5,510 nt of DNA, from NCBI GenBank assembly GCA_900552885.1, contig USBM01000156.1, positions 1 to 5,510 of the forward strand, read 5' to 3'. Position 1 is the first letter of the stretch, and every line of letters begins with the position of its first letter. Positions 1 through 5,376 of this stretch are shown piece by piece. A program made the position numbers and the translations under genes. Source of the stretch: an uncultured Clostridium sp. (GTDB taxonomy: Bacteria > Bacillota > Clostridia > Lachnospirales > Lachnospiraceae). The notes beneath the pieces are model-generated. The model was not told the DNA's origin. It saw nothing but the letters and a program-made list of their open reading frames with translations, and did no database searches.

Positions 1-77
1 CGAGGTAGATAGGCTTGAGGTGGAAGTGTGGTAACACATGGAGCTGACAAGTACTAATCGGTCGAAGGCTTAACTTA
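1..77 (+). rRNA. rrl: 23S ribosomal RNA, 3' end (partial)
   Basis: This is the extreme 3' end of the large-subunit rRNA; the gene begins upstream of the window. The recognisable conserved pieces are GATAGGCTTGAGG near the start, GAGCTGAC at 41-48, AGTACTAATCGGTCGA at 50-65, and the closing GGCTTAACTTA at 67-77. These correspond to the terminal segment of Escherichia coli 23S, which ends in GGCTTAACCTT. The last bases normally pair with the 5' end of 23S to form helix 1, so the mature 3' end is placed near 77 by this comparison and could be off by a few bases. Orientation is plus, in line with the two tRNA genes downstream. Confidence 0.96.
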
Positions 78-133
78 GTCAGAAAACTTGATGAGAGCAA
101 GCGAAAGCGAAGTTCGAATCTGGTCGTAGACAT

Positions 134-186
134 GTCGATGCAGTTAGAGAGTATGAGCGGAGCGAAATACGAACTTACAAATCGAC
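134..186 (+). repeat. Nested inverted repeat in rRNA spacer
   Basis: Three nested complementary segments can fold into one extended hairpin. GTCGAT (134-139) pairs with ATCGAC (181-186), AGTT (142-145) with AACT (172-175), and GTAT (151-154) with ATAC (167-170). The apical loop is GAGCGGAGCGAA. The pairing is read directly from the sequence. A role in precursor rRNA folding or processing is inference, and the internal loops make it only moderately stable. Confidence 0.45.
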
Positions 187-232
187 GGCAGGATAACTTA
201 GTGGTATGTAATATAGATGTAATCTTTGTGTG

Positions 233-255
233 AAGTTCTGAAGGTACAGAAGCTT
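233..255 (+). other. Small hairpin upstream of tRNA-Asn
   Basis: AAG (233-235) and TTCTG (236-240) pair with CAGAA (247-251) and CTT (253-255) around a six-base loop, with one bulged G at 252. It ends 12 nt before the tRNA-Asn acceptor stem. There is no T-tract after it, so it is not an intrinsic terminator. It may be an RNA-processing signal, but nothing in the sequence proves this. Confidence 0.35.
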
Positions 256-267
256 GTATCTTTATGA

Positions 268-339
268 TCCCTGATAGCTCAATGGTAGAGCACACGGCTG
301 TTAACCGTGGTGTTGTAGGTTCGAGCCCTACTCGGGGAG
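268..339 (+). tRNA. tRNA-Asn (anticodon GTT)
   Basis: A complete cloverleaf can be drawn. The acceptor stem is TCCCTGA (268-274) with TCGGGGA (332-338), containing one T-G pair. The D-stem is GCTC/GAGC (277-280/288-291) around a GGTA-containing loop. The anticodon stem is CACGG/CCGTG (293-297/305-309) around CTGTTAA, giving anticodon GTT at 300-302. The T-stem is GTAGG/CCTAC (315-319/327-331) with loop TTCGAGC. The discriminator base is G339, as is typical for tRNA-Asn. The 3' CCA is not encoded and must be added enzymatically. The gene lies only 4 nt before tRNA-Cys, so both probably come from the rRNA operon transcript. Confidence 0.97.
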
Positions 340-343
340 TTAT

Positions 344-414
344 GGCGACATAGCCAAGTGGTAAGGCAGAGGTCTGCAACACCTTTATCACCAGTTCAAA
401 TCTGGTTGTCGCCT
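344..414 (+). tRNA. tRNA-Cys (anticodon GCA)
   Basis: The acceptor stem GGCGACA (344-350) pairs perfectly with TGTCGCC (407-413). The D-stem is GCC/GGC (353-355/365-367). The anticodon stem is GAGGT/ACCTT (369-373/381-385) around CTGCAAC, with anticodon GCA at 376-378. The T-stem is ACCAG/CTGGT (390-394/402-406) with loop TTCAAAT. The discriminator is T414; U73 is a conserved identity element of tRNA-Cys, which supports the call. No CCA is encoded. This is the last gene of the rRNA-tRNA transcript, and the terminator starts 8 nt later. Confidence 0.97.
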
Positions 415-422
415 CTAATATG

Positions 423-460
423 AAATGCAATCCTTTTATGAGGGTTGCGTTTTTTATTTT
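423..460 (+). terminator. Intrinsic terminator of rRNA-tRNA operon
   Basis: An 11-bp stem pairs AATGCAATCCT (424-434) with AGGGTTGCGTT (441-451) around the loop TTTATG, with three G-T pairs and the rest Watson-Crick. The T-run at 450-455 and ATTTT after it complete the classical rho-independent layout. It sits directly behind tRNA-Cys and separates the stable-RNA transcript from the protein genes. Confidence 0.9.
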
Positions 461-488
461 AGACGCAAAAGAGTCTCTTGCAATTCTT

Positions 489-517
489 TGTTCTGTTTAA
501 TTTTGAAGTGTTCTGTT
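489..517 (+). repeat. Direct repeat TGTTCTGTT upstream of yitT-like gene
   Basis: The nine bases TGTTCTGTT occur at 489-497 and again at 509-517, exactly 20 bp apart, which is about two helical turns. Such spacing would place both copies on one face of the DNA. The second copy lies between the possible -35 and -10 elements of the downstream gene. A regulator-binding site is conceivable, but short repeats in AT-rich DNA also arise by chance. Confidence 0.3.
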
Positions 518-529
518 AAGACTTAAAAT
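503..529 (+). promoter_or_regulatory. Possible weak promoter of yitT-like gene
   Basis: TTGAAG at 503-508 and TAAAAT at 524-529 resemble SigA -35 and -10 boxes, but the spacer is only 15 nt, shorter than the usual 16-18. A promoter is expected here because a strong terminator lies just upstream at 423-460 and the coding sequence starts at 567. The exact boxes are uncertain. Confidence 0.28.
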
Positions 530-566
530 AGGTAACAATACTTGACGAAAATGGAGGTTATACAAT

Positions 567-1442
567 ATGACAGAACAGACAAGAAGAACATTGCGTTCGT
601 CTTTTCGTAAGATCCTATTCATATTAGTTGGCTGCTTTTTCTATGCAGCTGGTATTGGATTATTTCTAGATCCTAACATGTTAGCACCGGGAGGTGTTGT
701 AGGAATTTCGGTGATTTTAAGTCATTCTTTAGCCGGAGATACAGGCACATGGTATTTCTTATTAAATATTCCAATTATTATACTCGGGTGGTGGAAATTT
801 GGTGGAAGATTCATTATCAATAGTTTTTATGCAATTGCATTGAATTCTATCTTTACCAATATATTTAGTATTTTTCCGGCAGTCACGAATAACAAGTTAT
901 TAGCAGCAGTGGCCGGTAGTCTGTTGGTAGGAAGTGGACTTGGACTAGTGTTAAAGACCGGAGCAACAACAGGTGGCATGGATATTGTGATCAAGATATT
1001 ACGGCGGAAATATCCATCCATTAAAACGAGTACTTTTTTTGTAACGATTGACTTAATTATAGTTGCAATATCCGGATTTGTGTTCCGTGATTTTAATCTG
1101 GCTATGTATGCATTTATTACGGTGGCACTTAATGGAAAAGTAATGGAATATATTCTATACGGAGAAGATGAGGCGAATCTGATCTATATTGTAGCAGAAC
1201 AACCAGAAATGATGTTGCAGCGTATTCTGTCGGAAATGGATATTGGAGCAACCATTTTATCCGGGAAAGGTGCATACAGCAATCGTGAGAAGCAAATTAT
1301 TATGTGCGTAGTTAAGAAGCGGACAACACCGGTATTACAGGAGATCATAAGGGAAGAAGATCCAACTGCATTTCTTATTATATCAAGTGCAAATGAGATA
1401 TATGGGGAGGGATATAAAAATATAGCATTAGATCCTCTATAA
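567..1442 (+). CDS. YitT family membrane protein with C-terminal DUF2179 domain
   Basis: This is a 291-residue integral membrane protein of the YitT/DUF161 family, whose biochemical role is unsettled. About six hydrophobic segments are visible, roughly at residues 14-34, 41-58, 61-77, 83-103, 110-130 and 155-173, with a further hydrophobic stretch at 177-195. Family hallmarks include APGGVVGIS (40-48) and TGATTGGMDI (131-140). The soluble C-terminal DUF2179 part runs from about 205 to 285, with GKGAYSNREKQIIMCVV (233-249) and the conserved end IYGEGY (278-283). Length matches the usual 280-295 residues. The ATG follows GGAGG (553-557) by 9 nt, a good start. The gene stands alone between the rRNA terminator and the next promoter. 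Several paralogues are usual in Firmicutes, so no specific symbol is assigned. Confidence 0.93.
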   Translation: MTEQTRRTLRSSFRKILFILVGCFFYAAGIGLFLDPNMLAPGGVVGISVILSHSLAGDTGTWYFLLNIPIIILGWWKFGGRFIINSFYAIALNSIFTNIFSIFPAVTNNKLLAAVAGSLLVGSGLGLVLKTGATTGGMDIVIKILRRKYPSIKTSTFFVTIDLIIVAISGFVFRDFNLAMYAFITVALNGKVMEYILYGEDEANLIYIVAEQPEMMLQRILSEMDIGATILSGKGAYSNREKQIIMCVVKKRTTPVLQEIIREEDPTAFLIISSANEIYGEGYKNIALDPL

Positions 1443-1468
1443 TGGAATGTGCGATTCTAAGGAGGGTC
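1431..1468 (+). other. Imperfect stem-loop over the yitT-like stop codon
   Basis: GATCCTCT (1431-1438) can pair with GGAGGGTC (1461-1468), with two G-T pairs. Inside its loop, GGAAT (1444-1448) can pair with ATTCT (1454-1458). No T-run follows, so it does not look like a standard intrinsic terminator. It is nonetheless the only candidate 3' structure between this gene and the promoter at 1471. It might protect the mRNA end or slow polymerase; this is inference. Confidence 0.3.
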
Positions 1469-1470
1469 CG

Positions 1471-1500
1471 TTGCAAAAATAGGATAATGTATGGTATAAT
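1471..1500 (+). promoter_or_regulatory. SigA-type promoter with extended -10 for the decarboxylase-tmk operon
   Basis: TTGCAA (1471-1476) is a 5/6 match to the -35 consensus and TATAAT (1495-1500) is a perfect -10, separated by 18 nt. TG at 1492-1493, one base before TATAAT, gives the extended -10 motif TGnTATAAT. Transcription would start near 1507, leaving a leader of about 109 nt before the decarboxylase ATG. This is the best promoter in the window and probably drives all downstream genes. Confidence 0.8.
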
Positions 1501-1530
1501 AGCTTGATATGTGTATGTTTAATAGTTTGT

Positions 1531-1588
1531 ATTGATCCATATAAGGAATCATCAGTAATCGCCCATTGCTGGTTATATGGATATCAAT
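1531..1588 (+). promoter_or_regulatory. Two-tier hairpin in decarboxylase 5' leader
   Basis: The outer stem has 14 pairs. ATTGAT (1531-1536) pairs with ATCAAT (1583-1588), and CCATATAA (1537-1544) pairs with TTATATGG (1573-1580), with a 2-nt bulge at 1581-1582. Inside lies a second 7-bp stem, CAGTAAT (1553-1559) with ATTGCTG (1565-1571), closing the loop CGCCC. An asymmetric internal loop of GGAATCAT opposite one G joins the two. No T-run follows, so it is not an intrinsic terminator. It ends 14 nt before the Shine-Dalgarno site. It matches no riboswitch class that I recognise. A role in mRNA stability or regulated expression is inferred from its position. Confidence 0.55.
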
Positions 1589-1615
1589 TGAAATTAGAAA
1601 AAGGAGATCGAGAAT

Positions 1616-3148
1616 ATGGAGCAGCCCATATTAAGTGGATTGACCGCCTACAATACAGAAGGGTGTTATCCCTGGCATATGCCGGGACATAAGAGAAGAC
1701 TGAATACCATTTTCCCGGATATTGTAGAGAATCCATTTTTAATTGATGTGACAGAAGTGGGGAATCTGGATGAATTTCATGATCCGCATGGAATTATATT
1801 AGAAGCAATGAATCGTGCGGCAGAGGTATATGGATCACATAAGAGCTATTATCTTGTGAATGGGTCTACTTGCGGTGTTATGGCAGCATTGTCAGCGGTG
1901 TGCCGGCCGGGAGATAAGATAATTATTGCAAGAAATTGTCACAAATCTGTCTATAATGTATTACGTCTTTTACAATTGAGACCAATCTATGTCATGCCGG
2001 AATGGAATGAAGAACTAGGTATGTTTGGGGGTGTTTCTACGGAAATTGTCAAGAGGACAATAAAGCAGCATGCAGATGTAAAATGTGTAATGCTTGTATC
2101 CCCAACATATGAAGGTGTAGTAAGCGATGTGGAGAAGATTGCAAAGATTGTACATAAGGCAGGAATTCCATTGATCGTAGATGAGGCACATGGAGCCCAT
2201 TTTGAGTTTATGTCGAATGTCAACGAGACAATCTCGACTACGAACTATAAGAATATTCCGGATCCTGCAATCCGGTTAGGTGCAGATATTGTGATAGAGA
2301 GTCTGCACAAGACATTACCTGCAATGACTCAGTGTGCTATTTTACATGAGAAGAGCAATCTGATCGACAGGGAAAAATTAGAAGAATATCTCTCAATATA
2401 CCAGAGTACATCACCATCATATGTGTTTTTAGCAACGATGGAAGCATGTATCGAAAAGATGAATTATGAGAGAGATGGATTGTTTATTATATACAAAGAA
2501 CTGCTTTCAGAATATCGCAAGCGTTTTGCACAGCTTACACACATACATCTGGTGGAAGAGAGTGACTTTAAGAAGCAGAGTGCGTATGGATATGATGATG
2601 GTAAGTTAGTATTTTCCGTGAAAGGATGCGGGTATGAGCAGGACGGTCAGGTGGTTCGAATGACCGGAACAAGGCTCGGAACGATATTGCAGGAAGAGTA
2701 TGGACAGATGATGGAGATGGCGGGTGGTAATTATGTGATCGCCATGACATCGGTTGCCGATTCAAAGGAAGCATTTGAGGCATTATATCAGGCAATGGAA
2801 TCCATTGATGAAAGACTTATGAATCTGGAGGAATCCGTCGATACATCATTATATAAAACATTACCGGAACATAAGATGAATATTGCAGAGGCAAGAGAAC
2901 ACAAACGTCAGGATGTATTGTTTGAAGATGCAATAGGCAGAATCAGTGGGGATTATATATATGTATATCCGCCGGGAATTCCGATCGTTACGCCGGGAGA
3001 GGTATTGTCTTTAGGTGTCATACAGGAGATAAAGGCTGCTATGGATAATAATCTTCATATGAAAGGAATTACATATGATCGGAAAGGGAATGCATTTGTT
3101 AATGTGATCCGGGAGAATCGCTGGTTATCAAGAATACAAAGAAGATAA
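1616..3148 (+). CDS. Orn/Lys/Arg decarboxylase family protein (PLP-dependent, fold type I)
   Basis: This cytoplasmic pyridoxal-phosphate enzyme removes CO2 from a basic amino acid such as arginine, lysine or ornithine, giving agmatine, cadaverine or putrescine. It is 510 residues long, close to the ~480-500 of Bacillus SpeA/YaaO-type enzymes. The N-terminal signature HMPGHK is at 21-26. The cofactor phosphate-binding loop is near NGSTCGVMA (82-90). D189 in DEAHGAHF (189-196) should contact the pyridine nitrogen, and K232 in ESLHKTLPAMTQ (228-239) is the expected Schiff-base lysine. The C-terminal domain has YPPGIPIVTPGE (451-462). The ATG lies 9 nt after GGAG (1603-1606) and places HMPGHK where the family has it. 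It is the first gene of the operon, 12 nt before tmk, the same pairing as yaaO-tmk in Bacillus subtilis. The substrate cannot be told from sequence, so no symbol is given. Confidence 0.94.
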   Translation: MEQPILSGLTAYNTEGCYPWHMPGHKRRLNTIFPDIVENPFLIDVTEVGNLDEFHDPHGIILEAMNRAAEVYGSHKSYYLVNGSTCGVMAALSAVCRPGDKIIIARNCHKSVYNVLRLLQLRPIYVMPEWNEELGMFGGVSTEIVKRTIKQHADVKCVMLVSPTYEGVVSDVEKIAKIVHKAGIPLIVDEAHGAHFEFMSNVNETISTTNYKNIPDPAIRLGADIVIESLHKTLPAMTQCAILHEKSNLIDREKLEEYLSIYQSTSPSYVFLATMEACIEKMNYERDGLFIIYKELLSEYRKRFAQLTHIHLVEESDFKKQSAYGYDDGKLVFSVKGCGYEQDGQVVRMTGTRLGTILQEEYGQMMEMAGGNYVIAMTSVADSKEAFEALYQAMESIDERLMNLEESVDTSLYKTLPEHKMNIAEAREHKRQDVLFEDAIGRISGDYIYVYPPGIPIVTPGEVLSLGVIQEIKAAMDNNLHMKGITYDRKGNAFVNVIRENRWLSRIQRR

Positions 3149-3153
3149 GAGGA
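3148..3153 (+). promoter_or_regulatory. Ribosome binding site that decides the tmk TTG start
   Basis: AGAGGA at 3148-3153 begins at the last base of the decarboxylase stop codon (TAA 3146-3148) and lies 7 nt before TTG at 3161. The nearby ATG at 3157 is in another frame. The next in-frame ATG (3182) would remove the first beta-strand of the kinase. The overlap with the stop codon suggests translational coupling. Confidence 0.7.
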
Positions 3154-3160
3154 TAGATGG

Positions 3161-3784
3161 TTGGAAGGAATATTTATTACAATGGAAGGACCGGATGGTT
3201 CCGGTAAGACGACACAGATTGATCTTTTGAAGAAATATTTGGAGAAAAAAGGATATGATATTGTGATTGCAAGAGAACCGGGTGGAACGGTGATCGGTGA
3301 GGCAATCCGGAAGATCATATTGAATCCGGAATATACGGAAATGGGGCATATGACGGAATTGTTATTATATGCATCTGCGAGAGCACAGTTAGTGAATCAG
3401 GTCATCAAACCGGCACTTAGAGAAGGCAAAGCGGTAATTTGCGATCGTTTTGTAGAGTCTTCTGCCGTATATCAGGGTATTGGAAGAGGACTTGGTGTGG
3501 ATACAGTTTATGAAGTGAATAATTATGCATTAGGAGATGTGCAGCCAAAGCTTACCATTTTTATGGATCTTGATGCGGAAGAGGGAATTAAGAGAAAAAA
3601 GGAGCAGGCAGAATTAGACCGTATGGAAAAGGAAGATCTAAGTTTCCACAAACGCGTGGTAGATGGATACCGGCAGCTTGCCAAGTTGTATCCGGAGAGA
3701 ATCGTCCCGGTTGATGCGACATTGCCAATTGATACGATCCATAGTATGATAGTGGAAGAGGTGGAACACAGATTCTTTTTGTAA
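3161..3784 (+). CDS. tmk: Thymidylate kinase (dTMP kinase)
   Basis: Tmk phosphorylates dTMP to dTDP with ATP, an essential step in dTTP supply for DNA synthesis. The protein has 207 residues, usual for bacteria. The P-loop is GPDGSGKTT (10-18). REPGGT (38-43) follows the second strand and belongs to the dTMP site. DRF (95-97) in DRFVESSAVYQG is the conserved DR[YF] region with YQG at 104-106. The LID segment around RKKEQAELDRME (145-156) is basic and carries R154. The start is TTG: translation from it gives MEGIFITMEGPDGSGKT, which lines up with known Tmk N-termini such as the Bacillus SGLFITFEGPEGAGKT form. It is 12 nt behind the decarboxylase and is followed by a 120-nt gap before yaaR. Confidence 0.97.
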   Translation: MEGIFITMEGPDGSGKTTQIDLLKKYLEKKGYDIVIAREPGGTVIGEAIRKIILNPEYTEMGHMTELLLYASARAQLVNQVIKPALREGKAVICDRFVESSAVYQGIGRGLGVDTVYEVNNYALGDVQPKLTIFMDLDAEEGIKRKKEQAELDRMEKEDLSFHKRVVDGYRQLAKLYPERIVPVDATLPIDTIHSMIVEEVEHRFFL

Positions 3785-3807
3785 TGACCGGATAAGTAGA
3801 ATATTAT
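3779..3807 (+). promoter_or_regulatory. Possible internal promoter upstream of yaaR
   Basis: TTGTAA (3779-3784) overlaps the tmk stop codon and matches 4 of 6 consensus -35 bases. TATTAT (3802-3807) matches 5 of 6 at -10, and the spacer is 17 nt. Transcription would start near 3814, about 90 nt before yaaR. It may give yaaR-holB-ricT an independent supply of transcript. AT-rich DNA yields such matches by chance, so confidence is limited. Confidence 0.38.
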
Positions 3808-3904
3808 GAATGGCATGGAGTCATTAATGCAATCAGCAATATGCAGGTATTAAATTTAGGGATGAATTAGCAGCATACATAACAAATTGAAAGGAGAGTG
3901 TAAG
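3785..3904 (+). other. tmk-yaaR intergenic gap where yaaQ would be expected
   Basis: In Bacillus subtilis yaaQ (darA, a cyclic-di-AMP receptor of PII-like fold, about 109 residues) lies between tmk and yaaR. Here the gap is only 120 nt, too short for it, and no reading frame resembles it. I see the possible promoter at its left end and the yaaR ribosome binding site AAGGAG (3891-3896) at its right end, with no convincing terminator. Confidence 0.6.
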
Positions 3905-4345
3905 ATGGATATGAAAATTAATCAATTGACGGGTCAGGCACCAATTGATACAGCAAAACAGCCAGCTAAGACGGATGATAGCTTTAAGTTTACACTGGTG
4001 AGTCATATTGAGAATAGTGAATTACAGGAAAAACTCTCCGGACTGATGAAAGATATTGAGGAACAGGGTAGCAAGATCGCAAAGCATATGGATATCCGCG
4101 ATATGAAGAGATATCGGAATCTGGTAAAAGAATTCATGAATGAAGTAACTGCCAATTCACATGCATTTTCCAGAGAGAATTTCTTAGACCGCAGAGGAAG
4201 ACACCGTGTATATGGAATCGTCAAAGAGGTAGATAAGTCATTAGATGATCTTGCACAGGAATTGTTAAAGGACGAGAAGGATAATCTTGCTATATTGAAT
4301 AAGATAGATGACATAAGGGGAATGTTATTAGACATTTCAACATGA
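3905..4345 (+). CDS. yaaR: YaaR family protein (DUF327), function unknown
   Basis: This is a small, soluble, probably helical protein of 146 residues, about the size of Bacillus subtilis YaaR. Its function is not established. The N-terminal ~20 residues look flexible. The conserved core is at residues 95-120, with ENFLDRRGRHRVYGIVKEVD as the family signature, and the end has charged helices (EKDNLAILNKIDDIRGMLLDI). There is no signal peptide or membrane segment. The frame is open from TTG 3887, but AAGGAG (3891-3896) lies inside that extension and 8 nt before ATG 3905, so 3905 is chosen. ATG 3911 is a less well spaced alternative. The neighbours tmk, holB and ricT match the Bacillus order and strongly support the call. 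holB starts 35 nt downstream. Confidence 0.9.
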   Translation: MDMKINQLTGQAPIDTAKQPAKTDDSFKFTLVSHIENSELQEKLSGLMKDIEEQGSKIAKHMDIRDMKRYRNLVKEFMNEVTANSHAFSRENFLDRRGRHRVYGIVKEVDKSLDDLAQELLKDEKDNLAILNKIDDIRGMLLDIST

Positions 4346-4380
4346 TGTGCGGTTACTATACATAGAAAGAAGGGATAGAT

Positions 4381-5376
4381 ATGCCAAATTACAGTGATAT
4401 TATCGGACATGAAGATATCGTGAAACATTTTAAGAGCAGTATTGAATTGGGAAAAGTTTCGCATGCTTATATATTGAATGGAGAGAAAGGTTCCGGTAAG
4501 AAGACATTAGCAGCTGTGGTTGCAAAGTCTTTGCAGTGTGAAGCAGGCGGGCCGGATCCATGTGGTACTTGTAAGTCCTGTCTGCAGGCGGAATCCGGTA
4601 ACCAGCCGGATATTATCTGGGTGAACCATGAGAAAACGAATGTGATATCGGTAGATGAGATCCGGTCACAGATCTTAAACGATATCAGCTTAAAGCCATA
4701 TAGCAGCCGGTATAAGATATACATTGTTCCGGATGCACAGTTAATGAACCAGCAGGCACAGAATGCCATTCTTAAGACATTAGAGGAACCACCGGAGTAT
4801 GCGATTATTATGCTGCTTACGAACAATGTGGATAAATTTCTGCCAACAATCATCAGTCGCTGTATTGTATTGAATTTCCGTCCGGTCGAGCCATTACATA
4901 TGATGGATTATCTCATGACTCAGATTGGCGTGGATAAAGAGAAGGCAAGATTCTGTACGGATTTTGCACAGGGTAATCTGGGAAAGGCAGTTCGCCTTGC
5001 AATCTCACCGGATTATAATGAGATCAAGGAAGACAGTTTACGCCTGTTACGTCGGATTCAGGACATGGATATGGAGGATGTTATCAGGGCTGTCCGCAAT
5101 ATGGGAAAATATAAGTTAGATATCACAGATTATATTGATATCATGACTATGTGGTTCCGGGATCTTTTGATGGTGAAGATATCTAATTCACCAAACAAAC
5201 TAATCTTTAAAGATGAATTTTCCATTATGAAGAAACAGGCGAGCCATGTTTCTTATGAAGGATTAGAAGAGATATTACAAGCACTTGAGAAATTAAAGAT
5301 TCGTCTTGAGGCGAATGTAAACTTTGACATAGCAATGGAGTTGATGTTGCTGACAGTGAAGGAGAACTTGAAATGA
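4381..5376 (+). CDS. holB: DNA polymerase III subunit delta' (clamp loader)
   Basis: Delta' is the stator of the clamp-loader complex that opens the beta sliding clamp and loads it on primed DNA. The protein has 331 residues, as usual for Firmicutes. The AAA+ domain has SHAYILNGEKGSGKKT (27-42), where the P-loop residue normally T or S is K41; delta' subunits typically have degenerate nucleotide sites. A zinc-binding module with C53, C61, C64 and C67 follows. The DEAD-box-like region is IVPDAQLMNQQAQNAILK (115-132) with LEEPP at 134-138, and the SRC arginine-finger motif is at 159-161. The C-terminal part (about 210-331) is the helical collar domain. The ATG has a close AAGGGA site (4370-4375). 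It is encoded 35 nt behind yaaR and overlaps the ricT start by 4 nt. Confidence 0.96.
   Translation: MPNYSDIIGHEDIVKHFKSSIELGKVSHAYILNGEKGSGKKTLAAVVAKSLQCEAGGPDPCGTCKSCLQAESGNQPDIIWVNHEKTNVISVDEIRSQILNDISLKPYSSRYKIYIVPDAQLMNQQAQNAILKTLEEPPEYAIIMLLTNNVDKFLPTIISRCIVLNFRPVEPLHMMDYLMTQIGVDKEKARFCTDFAQGNLGKAVRLAISPDYNEIKEDSLRLLRRIQDMDMEDVIRAVRNMGKYKLDITDYIDIMTMWFRDLLMVKISNSPNKLIFKDEFSIMKKQASHVSYEGLEEILQALEKLKIRLEANVNFDIAMELMLLTVKENLK
5359..5364 (+). promoter_or_regulatory. Ribosome binding site of ricT inside holB
   Basis: AAGGAG (5359-5364) lies within the last codons of holB, 8 nt before ATG 5373. The ATGA overlap at 5373-5376 joins the ricT start to the holB stop, a usual sign of translational coupling. 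Confidence 0.8.

Larger units (their letters stand above)
78..267 (+). other. 23S-tRNA spacer, no 5S gene seen
   Basis: This ~190-nt transcribed spacer holds no recognisable gene. I looked for the 5S rRNA that usually follows 23S and found neither its length nor its conserved core. The spacer contains two related GAGC/AGCGAA-rich segments (about 90-126 and 151-187), a nested inverted repeat at 134-186, and a small hairpin at 233-255. It presumably carries processing sites that separate mature 23S from the tRNA-Asn precursor; that role is inferred from position. Confidence 0.7.

Noticed and set aside
465..481. Near-palindrome GCAAAAGAGTCTCTTGC just after the rRNA terminator
   Set aside because: The arms are imperfect and very close together, there is no T-run, and no link to a promoter or known operator can be shown.
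1459..1482. Shine-Dalgarno-like GGAGGG at 1461-1466 followed by TTG at 1471
   Set aside because: The frame from that TTG stops after three codons (TTG CAA AAA TAG), and the TTG is better explained as the -35 box.
1509..1535. Possible leader peptide of eight codons (MCMFNSLY)
   Set aside because: It would begin within a few bases of the predicted transcript start with no ribosome binding site, and it has no run of regulatory codons such as Arg or Lys.
1504..1692. Open frame of 62 codons from TTG 1504 through the leader into the decarboxylase gene
   Set aside because: It starts at or before the likely transcription start, has no ribosome binding site, overlaps the well-supported decarboxylase start in another frame and resembles no protein.
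3806..3853. Fifteen-codon frame MNGMESLMQSAICRY between tmk and yaaR
   Set aside because: It lacks a ribosome binding site and is too short to support; its ATG overlaps the possible -10 box.
3796..3870. Open frame in the tmk-yaaR gap ending in NAISNMQVLNLGMN and a TAG stop
   Set aside because: The frame has no ATG, GTG or TTG start or ribosome binding site in the gap and no similarity to YaaQ or another family that I recognise.
4003..4464. Minus-strand open frame of 153 codons opposite yaaR and the start of holB
   Set aside because: It lies antisense to two well-supported genes, has no family resemblance, and such antisense frames are common opposite AT-rich coding DNA.
4467..4853. Minus-strand open frame of 128 codons opposite holB
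   Set aside because: It is antisense to the conserved AAA+ and zinc-binding region of HolB, so it is explained as a shadow of that gene.
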